In this document: piece after piece, positions 46,109-55,569 of the stretch
Numbering within the stretch: the first letter of the stretch is position 1
Layout of the letters: every line of letters starts with the position of its first letter
Assembly: GCA_043805435.1 (NCBI GenBank)
Contig: JAZDHY010000100.1
Span: forward strand, 4,464 to 68,463
Direction: 5' to 3'
From: JAEXOD01 sp043805435
Lineage (GTDB): Bacteria > Bacteroidota > Ignavibacteria > Ignavibacteriales > Melioribacteraceae
DNA length: 64,000 nucleotides
Notes under the pieces: model-generated
What the model was told of the DNA's origin: nothing
Database searches by the model: none
What the model saw: only the letters and a program-made list of their open reading frames with translations
Made by a program: the position numbers and the translations under genes

Positions 46109-46570
46109 TTAAATATTATCTAAAGTGTTAATTAATGTCTTTGAATTTAAACAAGATTTTTTTGTTTTATTTAATAAAACAAGGTTATATAAAGTTTTAC
46201 TTTGTAATAAATTTTGCACCAAATTTTGCGCCTCACTCCAAACAGCATGAACTGAACACCAGTTGGTTCGATGACAAAAGTTTGGCTCAAAAAAACATTT
46301 ATTAAAAAGAATTTTCCCGTCAATAGCTTCCACAATTTCTAATAAATTAATTTCCGTTGCCGATTTTGTAAGTTTAATTCCACCACCAATACCTCGTGTC
46401 GATTCTACCAGTTCGGCTTTTGTTAAAATTGAAAGAATTTTGCGTAAAAAAGGCTTTGGTATCTCCGCTTCTAAAGCAATTTGTGAAGTCTGAAAAATTT
46501 TTCCAAATGGTTGTTCGGCTAAAAACAACATTGCTCGGATAGCGTATTCACCGGCTATTGTAATTTGCAT
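46109..46570 (-). CDS. Rrf2-family transcriptional regulator, probably Fe-S
   Basis: The 153-residue regulator has an N-terminal winged helix: G-E-Y-A-I-R-A-M-L-F-L-A, I-P-K-P-F-L-R-K-I-L and the wing T-R-G-I-G-G-G-I-K-L. Three cysteines follow with spacing C-x6-C-x5-C (N-K-C-F-F-E-P-N-F-C-H-R-T-N-W-C), close to the cluster ligands of IscR/NsrR-type proteins. It is expected to bind an Fe-S cluster and sense O2, NO or iron. It lies directly upstream of cydAB on the same strand and likely controls it and itself. A near-palindrome 40 bases before its start is the candidate operator. Confidence 0.88.
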   Translation of the reverse strand: MQITIAGEYAIRAMLFLAEQPFGKIFQTSQIALEAEIPKPFLRKILSILTKAELVESTRGIGGGIKLTKSATEINLLEIVEAIDGKILFNKCFFEPNFCHRTNWCSVHAVWSEAQNLVQNLLQSKTLYNLVLLNKTKKSCLNSKTLINTLDNI

Positions 46571-46609
46571 AAAGTATCACTTTTTTTTATGTAATATAAT
46601 GCTTTTTTT

Positions 46610-46640
46610 AATAAAGTGGATAAAAATTATCTACTTTATT
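46610..46640. promoter_or_regulatory. Candidate Rrf2 operator between rrf2-cydAB and the divergent sensor kinase
   Basis: AATAAAGTGGATAA-AAA-TTATCTACTTTATT is an inverted repeat of 14-base arms with one mismatch. Related AAAGTAT half-sites appear at about 46571 and 46673, so the divergent region has several copies. It could control both directions. Confidence 0.5.
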
Positions 46641-46746
46641 AAAAATATTTTAATTATCGTTGTTTTTATTATAAAGTATATTTGTTATATTAAATATTAT
46701 AATGAAAAATTGAATTTCAAAATAAAATATTAATTCGGATTGGCTT

Positions 46747-49700
46747 ATGGGTGAGAAAATAACAGACCAAAAAGCACACAAGATATTCCAAATTTTAATA
46801 GCGGTTTTTGTGATATTTTCTTTTATAATTGTTTTATTTGCTTTTTTATACTATTCAAATTATAAAAAAAATCATATCCAGAATATAGAAAAGCAGCTTT
46901 CGTTAATAGCAACGCTTAAAGTGGGAGAAATAGAACAATATAAGACCGAACAATTTAACGATTTAAAGGTGTTTTTTAAAAACGAATATTTTTCCAAAAT
47001 TGTTGAAAATTATATTTTTGGAAAAAATAAATTAGCAGCTAAACAAGAATTAAATGTATGGCTTGGAAATTATAACAAATCTAAAAAATATGATAAAATT
47101 TCTTTGTTTGATAATAAAAGCAAAGAATTGCTGACTCTTTACGATAGTCTAACGTCAACTTCAAAACATGAAATTTCTACAATAAAAGCGATTTGTGATT
47201 TGAAAGATGTTATTTTTGATGATTTTTACATAAATGAAAAAGACAACAAAGTATATTTAAATATTTTTGTTCCGATAATTAACACAAAACTAAACGATGA
47301 AATAATTGGTGTATTGGCTTTTAGAATTAATCCCGAAAAAGATTTGTATCCACTATTGTTAAAGTGGCCAATTCAATCGCAAACAGGTGAAACATTACTA
47401 ATTAAAGGGCAAAAAAAACAAGCTGTTTTTTTGAATAATCTTAGGTTTGACAAACAATCTGCTTTAAAACTAAAAATCCCTTTTTCCAAAATAAATGTTC
47501 CTGCTGTTGCTGCTTTGCTGGGCAAAAAAAATATTTTTTACGGAAATGATTACAGAGGTGAAGAGGTTGTATCTTATATTAAAAAAGTACCTTTTTCGCG
47601 CTGGTACTTAATTGCAAAAATAGATATATCTGAAGTTAATGACTCGTTATATAGCAAATTAAAACAGTTGATTTTGGTCGTTTTTCTTCTGGTTGGTGGA
47701 CTGGGTTTTGGATTGGGTTATTTTTGGAAACGAAAAATAACAACCTTTATGATTAAAAAAATTGAAGATGCAAAAACTTTAGAGATTAATGAGTTTAGGT
47801 TAAGCAGAGCTGAAAGTGTAGCCGGATTTGGAAACTGGGAGATTGATTTAACAAATAAAACAGTTTATGCCTCTAATGGGGCAGTTGCAATATATGGTTT
47901 TAATGGAAATAATAGCAAATTCGAGGAGATCCTTGATATTCCGTTAAAAGAATTTAGAGAAAAATTAAACAATGAATTATATGATTTAATAAATAATAAA
48001 AAACCTTATAATATTGAATTTAAAATAAAAAGAAAAACTGATAATAAAATTATAGATATTCATTCCACTGCAATCTATAATGTTGAAGAAAATAAAGTGT
48101 ATGGAGTTATTCAAGATATTACCGAAAGGAAAAAATCGGAAAATAATTTACGAAAGGCAGAAGAAAGATTGCGTTTAGCCTTAGAGGCTGGGAGTGAAGG
48201 CGTTTGGGACTGGGATATTAGATTAGATAATTTATATTGGAGTCCGCGTTCTTTTATTATGCTTGGTTATGACGTTGACGAATTTAAGCTAAATAAAGAA
48301 AAATGGATGGAGTTAATTCATTCGGGCGATAAAGAAAAAGCATTGAGAATAATTGATGAATCAATTAATTCCGAAAATAAGAATTTTACTGTTGAGTATC
48401 GATTAAGAAAAAAAAATAACACGTATTTATGGATTAAAGACATAGGAAAAGGGGCCGAATTTGATATAAATGAGGGAACTATTAGAATTATTGGAACGCA
48501 TACTGATATTAATGAAAGAAAATTGGCCGAATTGGAATTGAAAAAAATTGAATGGATGTTGTCTAAAAAAGCAGTTCAACATATTCAACTAAATGATATT
48601 GAACAAATTTATCCCGATATAACAAATTTAAATAATGCAGGGTTAATAAAAGTTTCAATAGAAAGGGAATTATTGTTTCATATTTCATACGATTATTTAA
48701 AAATGCTTGAAACTTCTACATCTATAAATGAACTTAATGGAGATTATGTTTTTGGTGTATTTTCTTCCAAATGGTGTAGGTTTTTAGATAATGCGTCGTT
48801 TAATTTATGTAATACACAAAACATTGAAGATGATGTAAAAAATCCCCAATGGTTATGCCACCAATCTTGCCGAAAAAATATTTCCAGACTTATTGTTGAA
48901 AATAAACAAGCACAGGATATAAAATGTGCAGGAGGAATCAGACTATATGGTGTACCTATTTTTACCGATAATGAAGTTATTGGCAGTATAAGTTTTGGAT
49001 ACGGAGATCCGCCAAAAGATAATAAAACTTTAGTTGAATTAGCCGATAATTACAATGTTGATATAGAAAAATTAACTTTATTGAGTAATGGTTATGATAG
49101 TAGACCGGAATATATAATTGAACTTGCAAAGGAAAGAATAGAATCGGCCGCGCATTTAATTGGGGCTTTGGTTGAAAGGAAAAAAACCGAAAAAGAATTG
49201 TTTGAAAATCAAGAAAAATATCGCAGCTTAATTGAAAGTTCCGGTTCGGTTATTGTTTTAGCAGATTACGACGGTTTAATTATTTATTTGAATAATATAG
49301 CCGCAAACAGCTTTCATCAATTATCCGATAAACTTATTGGTAAAAATTTGCAAGATCTTTTTCCCTCGGATATTTTTAATAAATATATAAAAAATATTAG
49401 ACAAGCTATTGATGAAGAAAAAGGAATTATTGAGGAATCGGAATCGAATATACTTGGTGAAATACGATGGTATAGAGCTAGTATTCAACCGGTAAAAAAC
49501 TCTTTAGGAAAAATATATGCCGCCCTTGTAAATTCGACAGACGTAACCGAAAGAAAAAGAGCAGAAGAAAAATTTAAAGAAAGTCAGTCGCAATTTATTC
49601 AATTTATGCACCATTTGCCGGCCGGAGCATTTATTAAAGATGGAGAAAGTAGAACCATTTTTGTTAATAAGTTTATGGAAGATGCCTTTTCAGCACAAAC

Positions 49701-51039
49701 ATGGATTGGAAAAACTCCTAAAGAAATGTTCCCAAATGAAATTGGTGATGCAATGATGATGGATGATAAAGAGGCGTTAGAAAAAAAATATAAATCCGTT
49801 ATTGAATTTATTCCTCATAATGACGGTAGAATTCATTTTTTTGAAACTCATAAGTTTGCAATTTTACGAGATGATTTGGAACCATTACTTGGCGGAATTG
49901 CCCTTGATATTACAGCAAGAAAACAAGCAGAAGAATTAATACGTGAAATACGACTTAGACAAGAAGCTATTTTAGCAGCAGTTCCTGATATTATAGTTGA
50001 AGTTGATATTAATAAATTTTACACTTGGGTCAATAAAGCAGGTTATGACTTTTTTGGAAATGATATTATTGGTCAACCTGCGGTAAAATATTCAATTAAT
50101 AAAAAAGATATCTTTAAATTTGATGATTCTTTTAACACTAAAAAAAATGTTTATTACATTGAAAATGAACATTACAGAACCGATAAATCGGTAAGAATAC
50201 TTGGTTGGTGGTGTAAGCTGCTTTATGATGAAGATGGTATATTAAAAGGTTGTTTAGCCACAGCACGCGATATTACCGAAATGAAGCGATATGAAGAGGA
50301 AATCAAAACGCTTAATTCCAACCTTGATAAAAGAGTACTGGAAAGAACAGCACAGCTTGAATCTGCCAATAAAGAGTTGGAAGCCTTTACATATTCTGTT
50401 TCTCATGATTTACGTTCACCTTTAAGATCAATTGATGGATTTTCTAGAATTCTTTTAGAAGACTATTCGGATGTATTGGATAAGGAAGGAATAAGATTGT
50501 TTAATGTTATTAGAACAAGTACGCAAAAAATGGATAAATTAATAACCGATTTGCTTTTACTTTCACGTGTAAATAGAGGCGAGTTAAATTTACTGCCAAT
50601 TAATATGACAGATTTAATAGAAACTATATATCTGGAAATAGTACCAGAAGAAACACGTCAAAAGTTTCAATTTCGTCTTAACCCATTGTTAGATTTTAGA
50701 GGTGATATTGCGTTAATTAAACAAGTTTGGGTAAACTTAATTTCAAATGCTGTTAAATATACCATGCCAAAAGGAAATCGCACTATTGAGCTTGGCAGTT
50801 ATTTACAAAATATGAATATTGTTTATTATATTAAAGATACCGGAGTGGGTTTTAATTCGGAGTACTCCGGAAAGCTATTTGGTGTATTTCAGAGACTACA
50901 TAAAGCAGAAGAATTTGAAGGTACAGGGGTTGGTCTTGCAGTTGTTAAACGTATTATAGAAAGACATGGTGGTGAAGTTTGGGCCGAAAGTAAAATAAAC
51001 GATGGCGCAACATTTTATGTTTCTGTTCCAAAATGGTAA
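46747..51039 (+). CDS. Multi-PAS sensor histidine kinase with PocR domain
   Basis: This 1430-residue membrane kinase has TM1 at about 17-37, an extracytoplasmic sensor (about 38-300, Cache-like) and TM2 at about 302-325. Two PAS domains (about 355-460 and 470-595) precede a PocR-type ligand domain (about 620-800) with cysteines in K-W-C-R-F-L-D, F-N-L-C-N, W-L-C-H-Q-S-C-R and I-K-C-A-G-G. Three more PAS domains (about 820-1185) follow. HisKA has the phosphorylated His near 1220 (V-S-H-D-L-R-S-P-L-R), and HATPase_c has S-N-A-V-K-Y-T and E-G-T-G-V-G-L-A-V-V. The kinase core is of the phytochrome-like class. There is no receiver; the adjacent regulator gene supplies it. It is divergent from rrf2-cydAB. 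Confidence 0.9.
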   Translation: MGEKITDQKAHKIFQILIAVFVIFSFIIVLFAFLYYSNYKKNHIQNIEKQLSLIATLKVGEIEQYKTEQFNDLKVFFKNEYFSKIVENYIFGKNKLAAKQELNVWLGNYNKSKKYDKISLFDNKSKELLTLYDSLTSTSKHEISTIKAICDLKDVIFDDFYINEKDNKVYLNIFVPIINTKLNDEIIGVLAFRINPEKDLYPLLLKWPIQSQTGETLLIKGQKKQAVFLNNLRFDKQSALKLKIPFSKINVPAVAALLGKKNIFYGNDYRGEEVVSYIKKVPFSRWYLIAKIDISEVNDSLYSKLKQLILVVFLLVGGLGFGLGYFWKRKITTFMIKKIEDAKTLEINEFRLSRAESVAGFGNWEIDLTNKTVYASNGAVAIYGFNGNNSKFEEILDIPLKEFREKLNNELYDLINNKKPYNIEFKIKRKTDNKIIDIHSTAIYNVEENKVYGVIQDITERKKSENNLRKAEERLRLALEAGSEGVWDWDIRLDNLYWSPRSFIMLGYDVDEFKLNKEKWMELIHSGDKEKALRIIDESINSENKNFTVEYRLRKKNNTYLWIKDIGKGAEFDINEGTIRIIGTHTDINERKLAELELKKIEWMLSKKAVQHIQLNDIEQIYPDITNLNNAGLIKVSIERELLFHISYDYLKMLETSTSINELNGDYVFGVFSSKWCRFLDNASFNLCNTQNIEDDVKNPQWLCHQSCRKNISRLIVENKQAQDIKCAGGIRLYGVPIFTDNEVIGSISFGYGDPPKDNKTLVELADNYNVDIEKLTLLSNGYDSRPEYIIELAKERIESAAHLIGALVERKKTEKELFENQEKYRSLIESSGSVIVLADYDGLIIYLNNIAANSFHQLSDKLIGKNLQDLFPSDIFNKYIKNIRQAIDEEKGIIEESESNILGEIRWYRASIQPVKNSLGKIYAALVNSTDVTERKRAEEKFKESQSQFIQFMHHLPAGAFIKDGESRTIFVNKFMEDAFSAQTWIGKTPKEMFPNEIGDAMMMDDKEALEKKYKSVIEFIPHNDGRIHFFETHKFAILRDDLEPLLGGIALDITARKQAEELIREIRLRQEAILAAVPDIIVEVDINKFYTWVNKAGYDFFGNDIIGQPAVKYSINKKDIFKFDDSFNTKKNVYYIENEHYRTDKSVRILGWWCKLLYDEDGILKGCLATARDITEMKRYEEEIKTLNSNLDKRVLERTAQLESANKELEAFTYSVSHDLRSPLRSIDGFSRILLEDYSDVLDKEGIRLFNVIRTSTQKMDKLITDLLLLSRVNRGELNLLPINMTDLIETIYLEIVPEETRQKFQFRLNPLLDFRGDIALIKQVWVNLISNAVKYTMPKGNRTIELGSYLQNMNIVYYIKDTGVGFNSEYSGKLFGVFQRLHKAEEFEGTGVGLAVVKRIIERHGGEVWAESKINDGATFYVSVPKW

Positions 51040-51090
51040 AATATATATTGGTTAAAAAAATAAATATTCATAAAATTTAGCGGAGAAAAG

Positions 51091-51540
51091 ATGAACAGTA
51101 AAATACCGATTGAAATTTTATTGGTTGAGGATAATCCTAATGATGCCGAATTAGCAATACGTGCTTTGAAAAAAAATCGAATTGTTAATAATTTAGAACT
51201 TGTAACCGATGGAGAAGAGGCGTTAGAATTTATTTTTGCTAAGGGGAAATATAGTAACAGAGACGTTGCTAATATTCCGCGATTAATATTACTAGATTTA
51301 AAACTGCCAAAAATAGACGGGCTGGAAGTTTTACGAGAAATTAAAAATAATCCAATAACTAAAATAATTCCGGTTGTAGTTTTAACGTCTTCAAAAGAAG
51401 AAAAAGATATTATTGAAAGTTACAAGCTTGGTGTAAATAGTTATATTGTTAAACCGGTGGATTTTGATAAATTTGTTGAAGCAGTACATGATCTTGGGTT
51501 GTATTGGTTAGTTCTAAATCAATTGCCATTGCAGGATTAA
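51091..51540 (+). CDS. Rcp1-type single-domain response regulator
   Basis: The 149-residue protein consists only of a receiver: I-L-L-V-E-D-N-P-N-D-A-E-L-A at the start, the acceptor Asp in L-L-D-L-K-L-P-K-I-D-G, V-V-L-T-S-S, and Y-I-V-K-P-V-D-F. The N-P-N-D-A-E signature and the insert around Y-S-N-R are typical of Rcp1, the partner of phytochrome-like kinases. It follows the PAS/PocR kinase by 51 bases with GCGGAGAAAAG as ribosome site. It has no output domain, so it must act by protein contact or pass phosphate on. The pair is very likely a cognate two-component system. Confidence 0.93.
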   Translation: MNSKIPIEILLVEDNPNDAELAIRALKKNRIVNNLELVTDGEEALEFIFAKGKYSNRDVANIPRLILLDLKLPKIDGLEVLREIKNNPITKIIPVVVLTSSKEEKDIIESYKLGVNSYIVKPVDFDKFVEAVHDLGLYWLVLNQLPLQD

Positions 51541-51564
51541 AAAAAAGCGGGAGTAAACTCCCGC
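51541..51564 (-). terminator. Terminator of the small minus-strand gene
   Basis: GCGGGAG-TAAA-CTCCCGC (51547-51564) is a perfect 7-bp GC-rich stem. On the minus strand it is followed by a T6 run. On the plus strand there is no T run, though it directly follows the regulator stop. Confidence 0.8.
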
Positions 51565-51599
51565 CTTATGATAGGAACATCAACTAAAAGTTGTAAACA

Positions 51600-51839
51600 T
51601 TAGGCGTATTTATCAACTACTGACCCTTTATTAAGAGAACCGTATTCGGTTGAATTTTTGGGTTGACTGTTTTCGGTCATCTCAACAACCATTCGAATAA
51701 TCTTTTCGCTGGAAGATTCTGCCAGTCTTGCATCTTGAACCGGTAGGCTTTCTACGGCTTCCGTATTTTCGGGTCGTCTTTTAGTCTGTCCTATAACTCC
51801 ATAAGATCCGATATCGGAAATCACTTTGTTTATTTCCAT
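51600..51839 (-). CDS. Small protein of unknown function (79 residues)
   Basis: This 79-residue hydrophilic protein was not recognised. A perfect GGAGG lies 8 bases before its ATG and a GC-rich terminator lies 35 bases beyond its stop, so it looks like a well-expressed separate gene. It has no cysteine, no membrane segment and no signal peptide. The central part (residues 35-55: A-R-L-A-E-S-S-S-E-K-I-I-R-M-V-V-E-M) is predicted helical, with flexible polar ends. Its size and layout are faintly like anti-sigma factor FlgM, but no motif supports that. Confidence 0.7.
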   Translation of the reverse strand: MEINKVISDIGSYGVIGQTKRRPENTEAVESLPVQDARLAESSSEKIIRMVVEMTENSQPKNSTEYGSLNKGSVVDKYA

Positions 51840-52074
51840 TGTGAAGCCTCCATGCTTTTTGTTCCTATTGGAAATAACTTCCTGCTTATATTATCGAAAA
51901 AAAATACTATTTATTTACTAAAAAATAATAGTTTATTTGAATATTTTGTCATTCATCTAATTTCTTGTTCTTCTTTTAAGCAGAAGTTTTGTATTTTGAC
52001 TATATTTAAATAAATAATATATTTCTTTTTGTAAAAACAACAAAATACTTTAATTAAATCTACAGGAAAATTTT

Positions 52075-55000
52075 ATGCAAAAATTTTTCAAAACAGCAGT
52101 AATTCTGTTTTTTATATTTACCGTAATTACTGCCCAAAACCATAAAATAAATCCAAATGTTATTAATAAACTAAATACACAAAATAGTGAAGAAAAAGTT
52201 TTAGTTTGGGTCTTTTTTACCGATAAAGGAAATGATTTGGAACGTTATTTTTCCAATCCTTTGTTGGCTTTAAGTCAAAAATCGATAAACCGCCGTGCAA
52301 AATTACATAGTTTTGAACGAGGATTAGATGTTTTAGACATTCCGGTCAATTCGGAATACTTAAAATCTTTGAATAATTTTGGTGTGATAATTAAAAACAA
52401 ATCGCGCTGGTTAAACGGTATAAGTTGTTATGTAAACCAGCATCAATTAAATATGTTAATTAATTTAAATTTTGTTAAAAATATAGATTTAGTAGAAAAA
52501 TATAAATCCATTCAGAAAATAAAATCTAATTTCATCGAAAGTAGTGTCTCTTATAAACCAAAGGGTATAAATTCATATAACTATGGCGAATCTTATACAC
52601 AGCTTCAACAAATAAATGTACCGGCAGTTCATGACCTTGGAATAAATGGGCAAGGTATTGTAGTAGGGGTACTTGATGCGGGTTTTAGTAATCTTCCGCA
52701 TGAAGCATTTGCTAACATGAATATAATTGCGGCTTACGATTTTGTTAATAATGATCCAAATGTTGGCGATGGCAGTGATATGGGTGAAGGGTCGCACGGA
52801 ACAGAGACCCTTTCAACAATTGGCGGATTTAAAGACGGTAAATTAATAGGTCCTGCTTTTGGTGCAAGTTTTATTCTTGCTAAAACAGAAAATACAGATA
52901 GCGAAACCCCGGTGGAAGAAGATAACTGGATTGCAGGTATTGAATGGATGGATAGTATTGGGGTTGATGTTACTTCAACATCTCTTGGATACATTGATTT
53001 TGATTCACCTTACCAAGGTTATACATGGCAGAGTATGAACGGTAACACGTGCCGGATTACAATTGCGGCAGATTTAGCAGTTTCGCGAGGAATTGTATGT
53101 GTTAATTCGGCAGGCAATGAAGGATCAAACTCATCACACAATACGTTAGGAGCTCCTGCCGATGGTGATAGCGTTATTTCTGTTGGTGCAGTCGAATCGA
53201 GTGGTACTCGTGTTTATTTTAGTAGTGTAGGCCCTACTGTTGATGGTAGAATTAAACCGGACGTAATGGCAATGGGTTCAAATGTACGTGTTGCAAGTCC
53301 TTCTAATGTAACAGGATACACAAATAGTGACGGTACTTCATTTAGCGGGCCGTTAGCAGGGGGTGTTGCAGCATTAATACTTTCAGCCTGCCCAACTTTA
53401 ACCCCAATGCAGGTAAGGGATGCAATGCGTAATACGGCATCAATGCACAGCAATCCTAATAATGAATACGGCTGGGGAATATTAGACGCTCTTGCAGCAA
53501 TAAATTATTTTAGAGTTCAAATAATACATACACCTTTGACTGATACCGAAAATCCAAATAGGCAGCATAAAGTTACTGCAAAATTTTCAAGTGAATTACC
53601 TCTTACGTTAAACAGTATGTTTTTGTATTATTCTGTAAATAATAGTTCAACGTATGATTCCGTTGCTTTTTTACAAGGTTTGCCAACGGGATATTATGAT
53701 GCAATAATTCCTGTTAATACTAATAATGTTATAGTAAAATATTATATTAAGGCAAAAAACAGCAGCAACGTTTACTCTCTTTTACCTCAAAATGCTCCTT
53801 CTGTTGTTTTTTCTTTTAAAATTGGTGCCGATACTACACCACCTGTTGTAATGCATGGTGCACTTGGCCCGCAATCTTATTTTACATGGCCTTCAAAAAT
53901 TGAAGCTGATGTAACGGATAATTTAGCAGTTAAACAGGTTTATGTAAAATTTAAAATCAATAATGTTGATTATCCGGATTTTAATTTAGTAAAAAATATC
54001 GGAACAAGTGTTTATTCGGCTCATTTTCCGGTTCCTCAATCTTCTGTAAATGTTGGTGATGTTGTATCATACAAAATAGTAGCACTTGATTCTGCTTTAA
54101 CACCTAATACTGTTTATACTCCTGTAGTGGGTTATAATACTTTCAGTTTAGAAAATGTAGTTATTTATTCTAATAACTTTGATTCTAATAATGGCGATTT
54201 AACTGGTAATAACGATTGGCAATGGGGAACAACAACAAGTCCTTATCCAACTGCTCATAGCGGTTCAAAATTATGGGGAACAAAACTTATTTCCAATTAT
54301 ACACAGGGTGCTTTACTTTCAACATTAGAAACACCGGCCATGCAGGTTGTTGACAATAATGCAGCAGTTACTTTTTGGCATTGGTATAGTGTTGAATCGG
54401 ATTATGATGGCTGTAATGTTAAAATATCGGTAAACGGCGGGCCATTTACATTAATTACTCCTGTTGGTGGTTATCCGGGTACAATTTCAACTTCGTACGA
54501 TAATCCGCTTGCCGGACAAGCTGCTTATGTAAATGATGCAATTTGGTCGTTGGCACAATTTAATTTAAATGGAATTGTTGCTTCAGGTAACAGCATAAAA
54601 CTCCGTTTTGAATTCGGTTCGGATTTATCAATAGTTGATAAAGGCTGGTATATTGATGATTTAGCTTTTACCGGAGTTGGTATGATAGTGCCGGTTGAAT
54701 TAACAAGCTTTAACGCTGCTTATAATGATGGTAAAGTTGAATTGCAATGGTTAACCGCAACAGAAGACAATAACAGCGGTTTTGAAATTGAAGCCAGTAG
54801 TGATGGAAATAACTTCTCTAAAATTGGGTTTGTTCCCGGTTTCGGTACATCAACCGAAATACACAGCTATAAATTTGTGGATTCAAGAGATTTAAGTGCT
54901 AATAACTTTTACAGATTAAAACAAATTGATTATAACGGCACAATTAATATTTCTCAGGTTATTGAAGTTAATACAGGAAATAATTTTGATTATTGTTTAG

Positions 55001-55254
55001 AACAAAATTATCCAAATCCATTTAACCCGTCTACAAAAATAAGCTTTTCGTTAAAAGAAGAAGGGCAGGTAAATTTGTATGTTTACGACGTGCTTGGTGC
55101 TAAAGTTGCCAATTTGGTTAACGGTACTATGAAGGCTGGTAAACATAGTGTTGTACTAAATGCAGCCCAATTTGGATTAACAAGCGGTATTTATTTTGTT
55201 ACTTTGGAAGCAGGAAGTATTAGAAAAACTATTAAATCAATTTTAATGAAATAG
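52075..55254 (+). CDS. Secreted subtilisin-family protease with T9SS sorting domain
   Basis: The 1059-residue protein has a signal peptide (1-20) and an inhibitor-I9-like propeptide (about 30-135). The S8 domain carries the triad Asp201 (V-L-D-A-G-F-S), His241 (G-S-H-G-T-E) and Ser422 (G-T-S-F-S-G-P), with the oxyanion Asn in N-S-A-G-N-E-G. Beta-sandwich and adhesin-like domains (about 480-870) and an FN3-like P-V-E-L-T-S-F segment precede a type A T9SS tail with Q-N-Y-P-N-P-F-N-P-S-T. It is expected outside the cell or on its surface as a peptidase. It is preceded by AGGAAAA and followed by its own terminator, so is monocistronic. Confidence 0.93.
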   Translation: MQKFFKTAVILFFIFTVITAQNHKINPNVINKLNTQNSEEKVLVWVFFTDKGNDLERYFSNPLLALSQKSINRRAKLHSFERGLDVLDIPVNSEYLKSLNNFGVIIKNKSRWLNGISCYVNQHQLNMLINLNFVKNIDLVEKYKSIQKIKSNFIESSVSYKPKGINSYNYGESYTQLQQINVPAVHDLGINGQGIVVGVLDAGFSNLPHEAFANMNIIAAYDFVNNDPNVGDGSDMGEGSHGTETLSTIGGFKDGKLIGPAFGASFILAKTENTDSETPVEEDNWIAGIEWMDSIGVDVTSTSLGYIDFDSPYQGYTWQSMNGNTCRITIAADLAVSRGIVCVNSAGNEGSNSSHNTLGAPADGDSVISVGAVESSGTRVYFSSVGPTVDGRIKPDVMAMGSNVRVASPSNVTGYTNSDGTSFSGPLAGGVAALILSACPTLTPMQVRDAMRNTASMHSNPNNEYGWGILDALAAINYFRVQIIHTPLTDTENPNRQHKVTAKFSSELPLTLNSMFLYYSVNNSSTYDSVAFLQGLPTGYYDAIIPVNTNNVIVKYYIKAKNSSNVYSLLPQNAPSVVFSFKIGADTTPPVVMHGALGPQSYFTWPSKIEADVTDNLAVKQVYVKFKINNVDYPDFNLVKNIGTSVYSAHFPVPQSSVNVGDVVSYKIVALDSALTPNTVYTPVVGYNTFSLENVVIYSNNFDSNNGDLTGNNDWQWGTTTSPYPTAHSGSKLWGTKLISNYTQGALLSTLETPAMQVVDNNAAVTFWHWYSVESDYDGCNVKISVNGGPFTLITPVGGYPGTISTSYDNPLAGQAAYVNDAIWSLAQFNLNGIVASGNSIKLRFEFGSDLSIVDKGWYIDDLAFTGVGMIVPVELTSFNAAYNDGKVELQWLTATEDNNSGFEIEASSDGNNFSKIGFVPGFGTSTEIHSYKFVDSRDLSANNFYRLKQIDYNGTINISQVIEVNTGNNFDYCLEQNYPNPFNPSTKISFSLKEEGQVNLYVYDVLGAKVANLVNGTMKAGKHSVVLNAAQFGLTSGIYFVTLEAGSIRKTIKSILMK

Positions 55255-55263
55255 GGATGTGGA

Positions 55264-55306
55264 TAATTTTTAATTTTTAATTCTTAATTCTTAATTTTTA
55301 ATTAAA
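55264..55306. repeat. AT-rich tandem repeat
   Basis: Seven to ten-base near-tandem units of the type TTTTTAATTC/TTAATTC are repeated across this stretch between the protease stop and its terminator. Confidence 0.6.
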
Positions 55307-55319
55307 AGAATAATTTAAG

Positions 55320-55351
55320 ACCGTAAATAAGTAAAATTGTTTACGGTTTTA
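55320..55351 (+). terminator. Terminator of the subtilase gene
   Basis: ACCGTAAA/TTTACGGT is a perfect 8-bp stem (55320-55327, 55340-55347) followed by TTTATTA. Confidence 0.78.
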
Positions 55352-55476
55352 TTATTTTAATTCCAATTGCAATTCAATCTGATATAGCAGGTTAAACTAT
55401 CTTTATGTGATAGGCAACATATAAAATGATTTATGCTTCATAAAACAAATAAAAACATATTAAATATCAAAAAAAT

Positions 55477-55496
55477 ATATTAAATTGATTTAATAT
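55477..55496. promoter_or_regulatory. Perfect AT palindrome upstream of the NHL/FecR/cyclase operon
   Basis: ATATTAAAT-TG-ATTTAATAT is a 9-bp inverted repeat about 74 bases before the operon start. ATATTAAATAT occurs again about 20 bases further upstream. It may be an operator; AT richness raises the chance of coincidence. Confidence 0.28.
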
Positions 55497-55569
55497 TATA
55501 TAGAAAATTGTTATTTTGTTACTGTTAAAATGATAAATAAAATGTTATATAAATAAATATGAGTGGAAA

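Noticed and set aside
51547..51564. Terminator of the plus-strand response regulator
   Set aside because: The hairpin has no T run on the plus strand; the T run lies on the minus-strand side, so it is assigned to the 79-residue gene.
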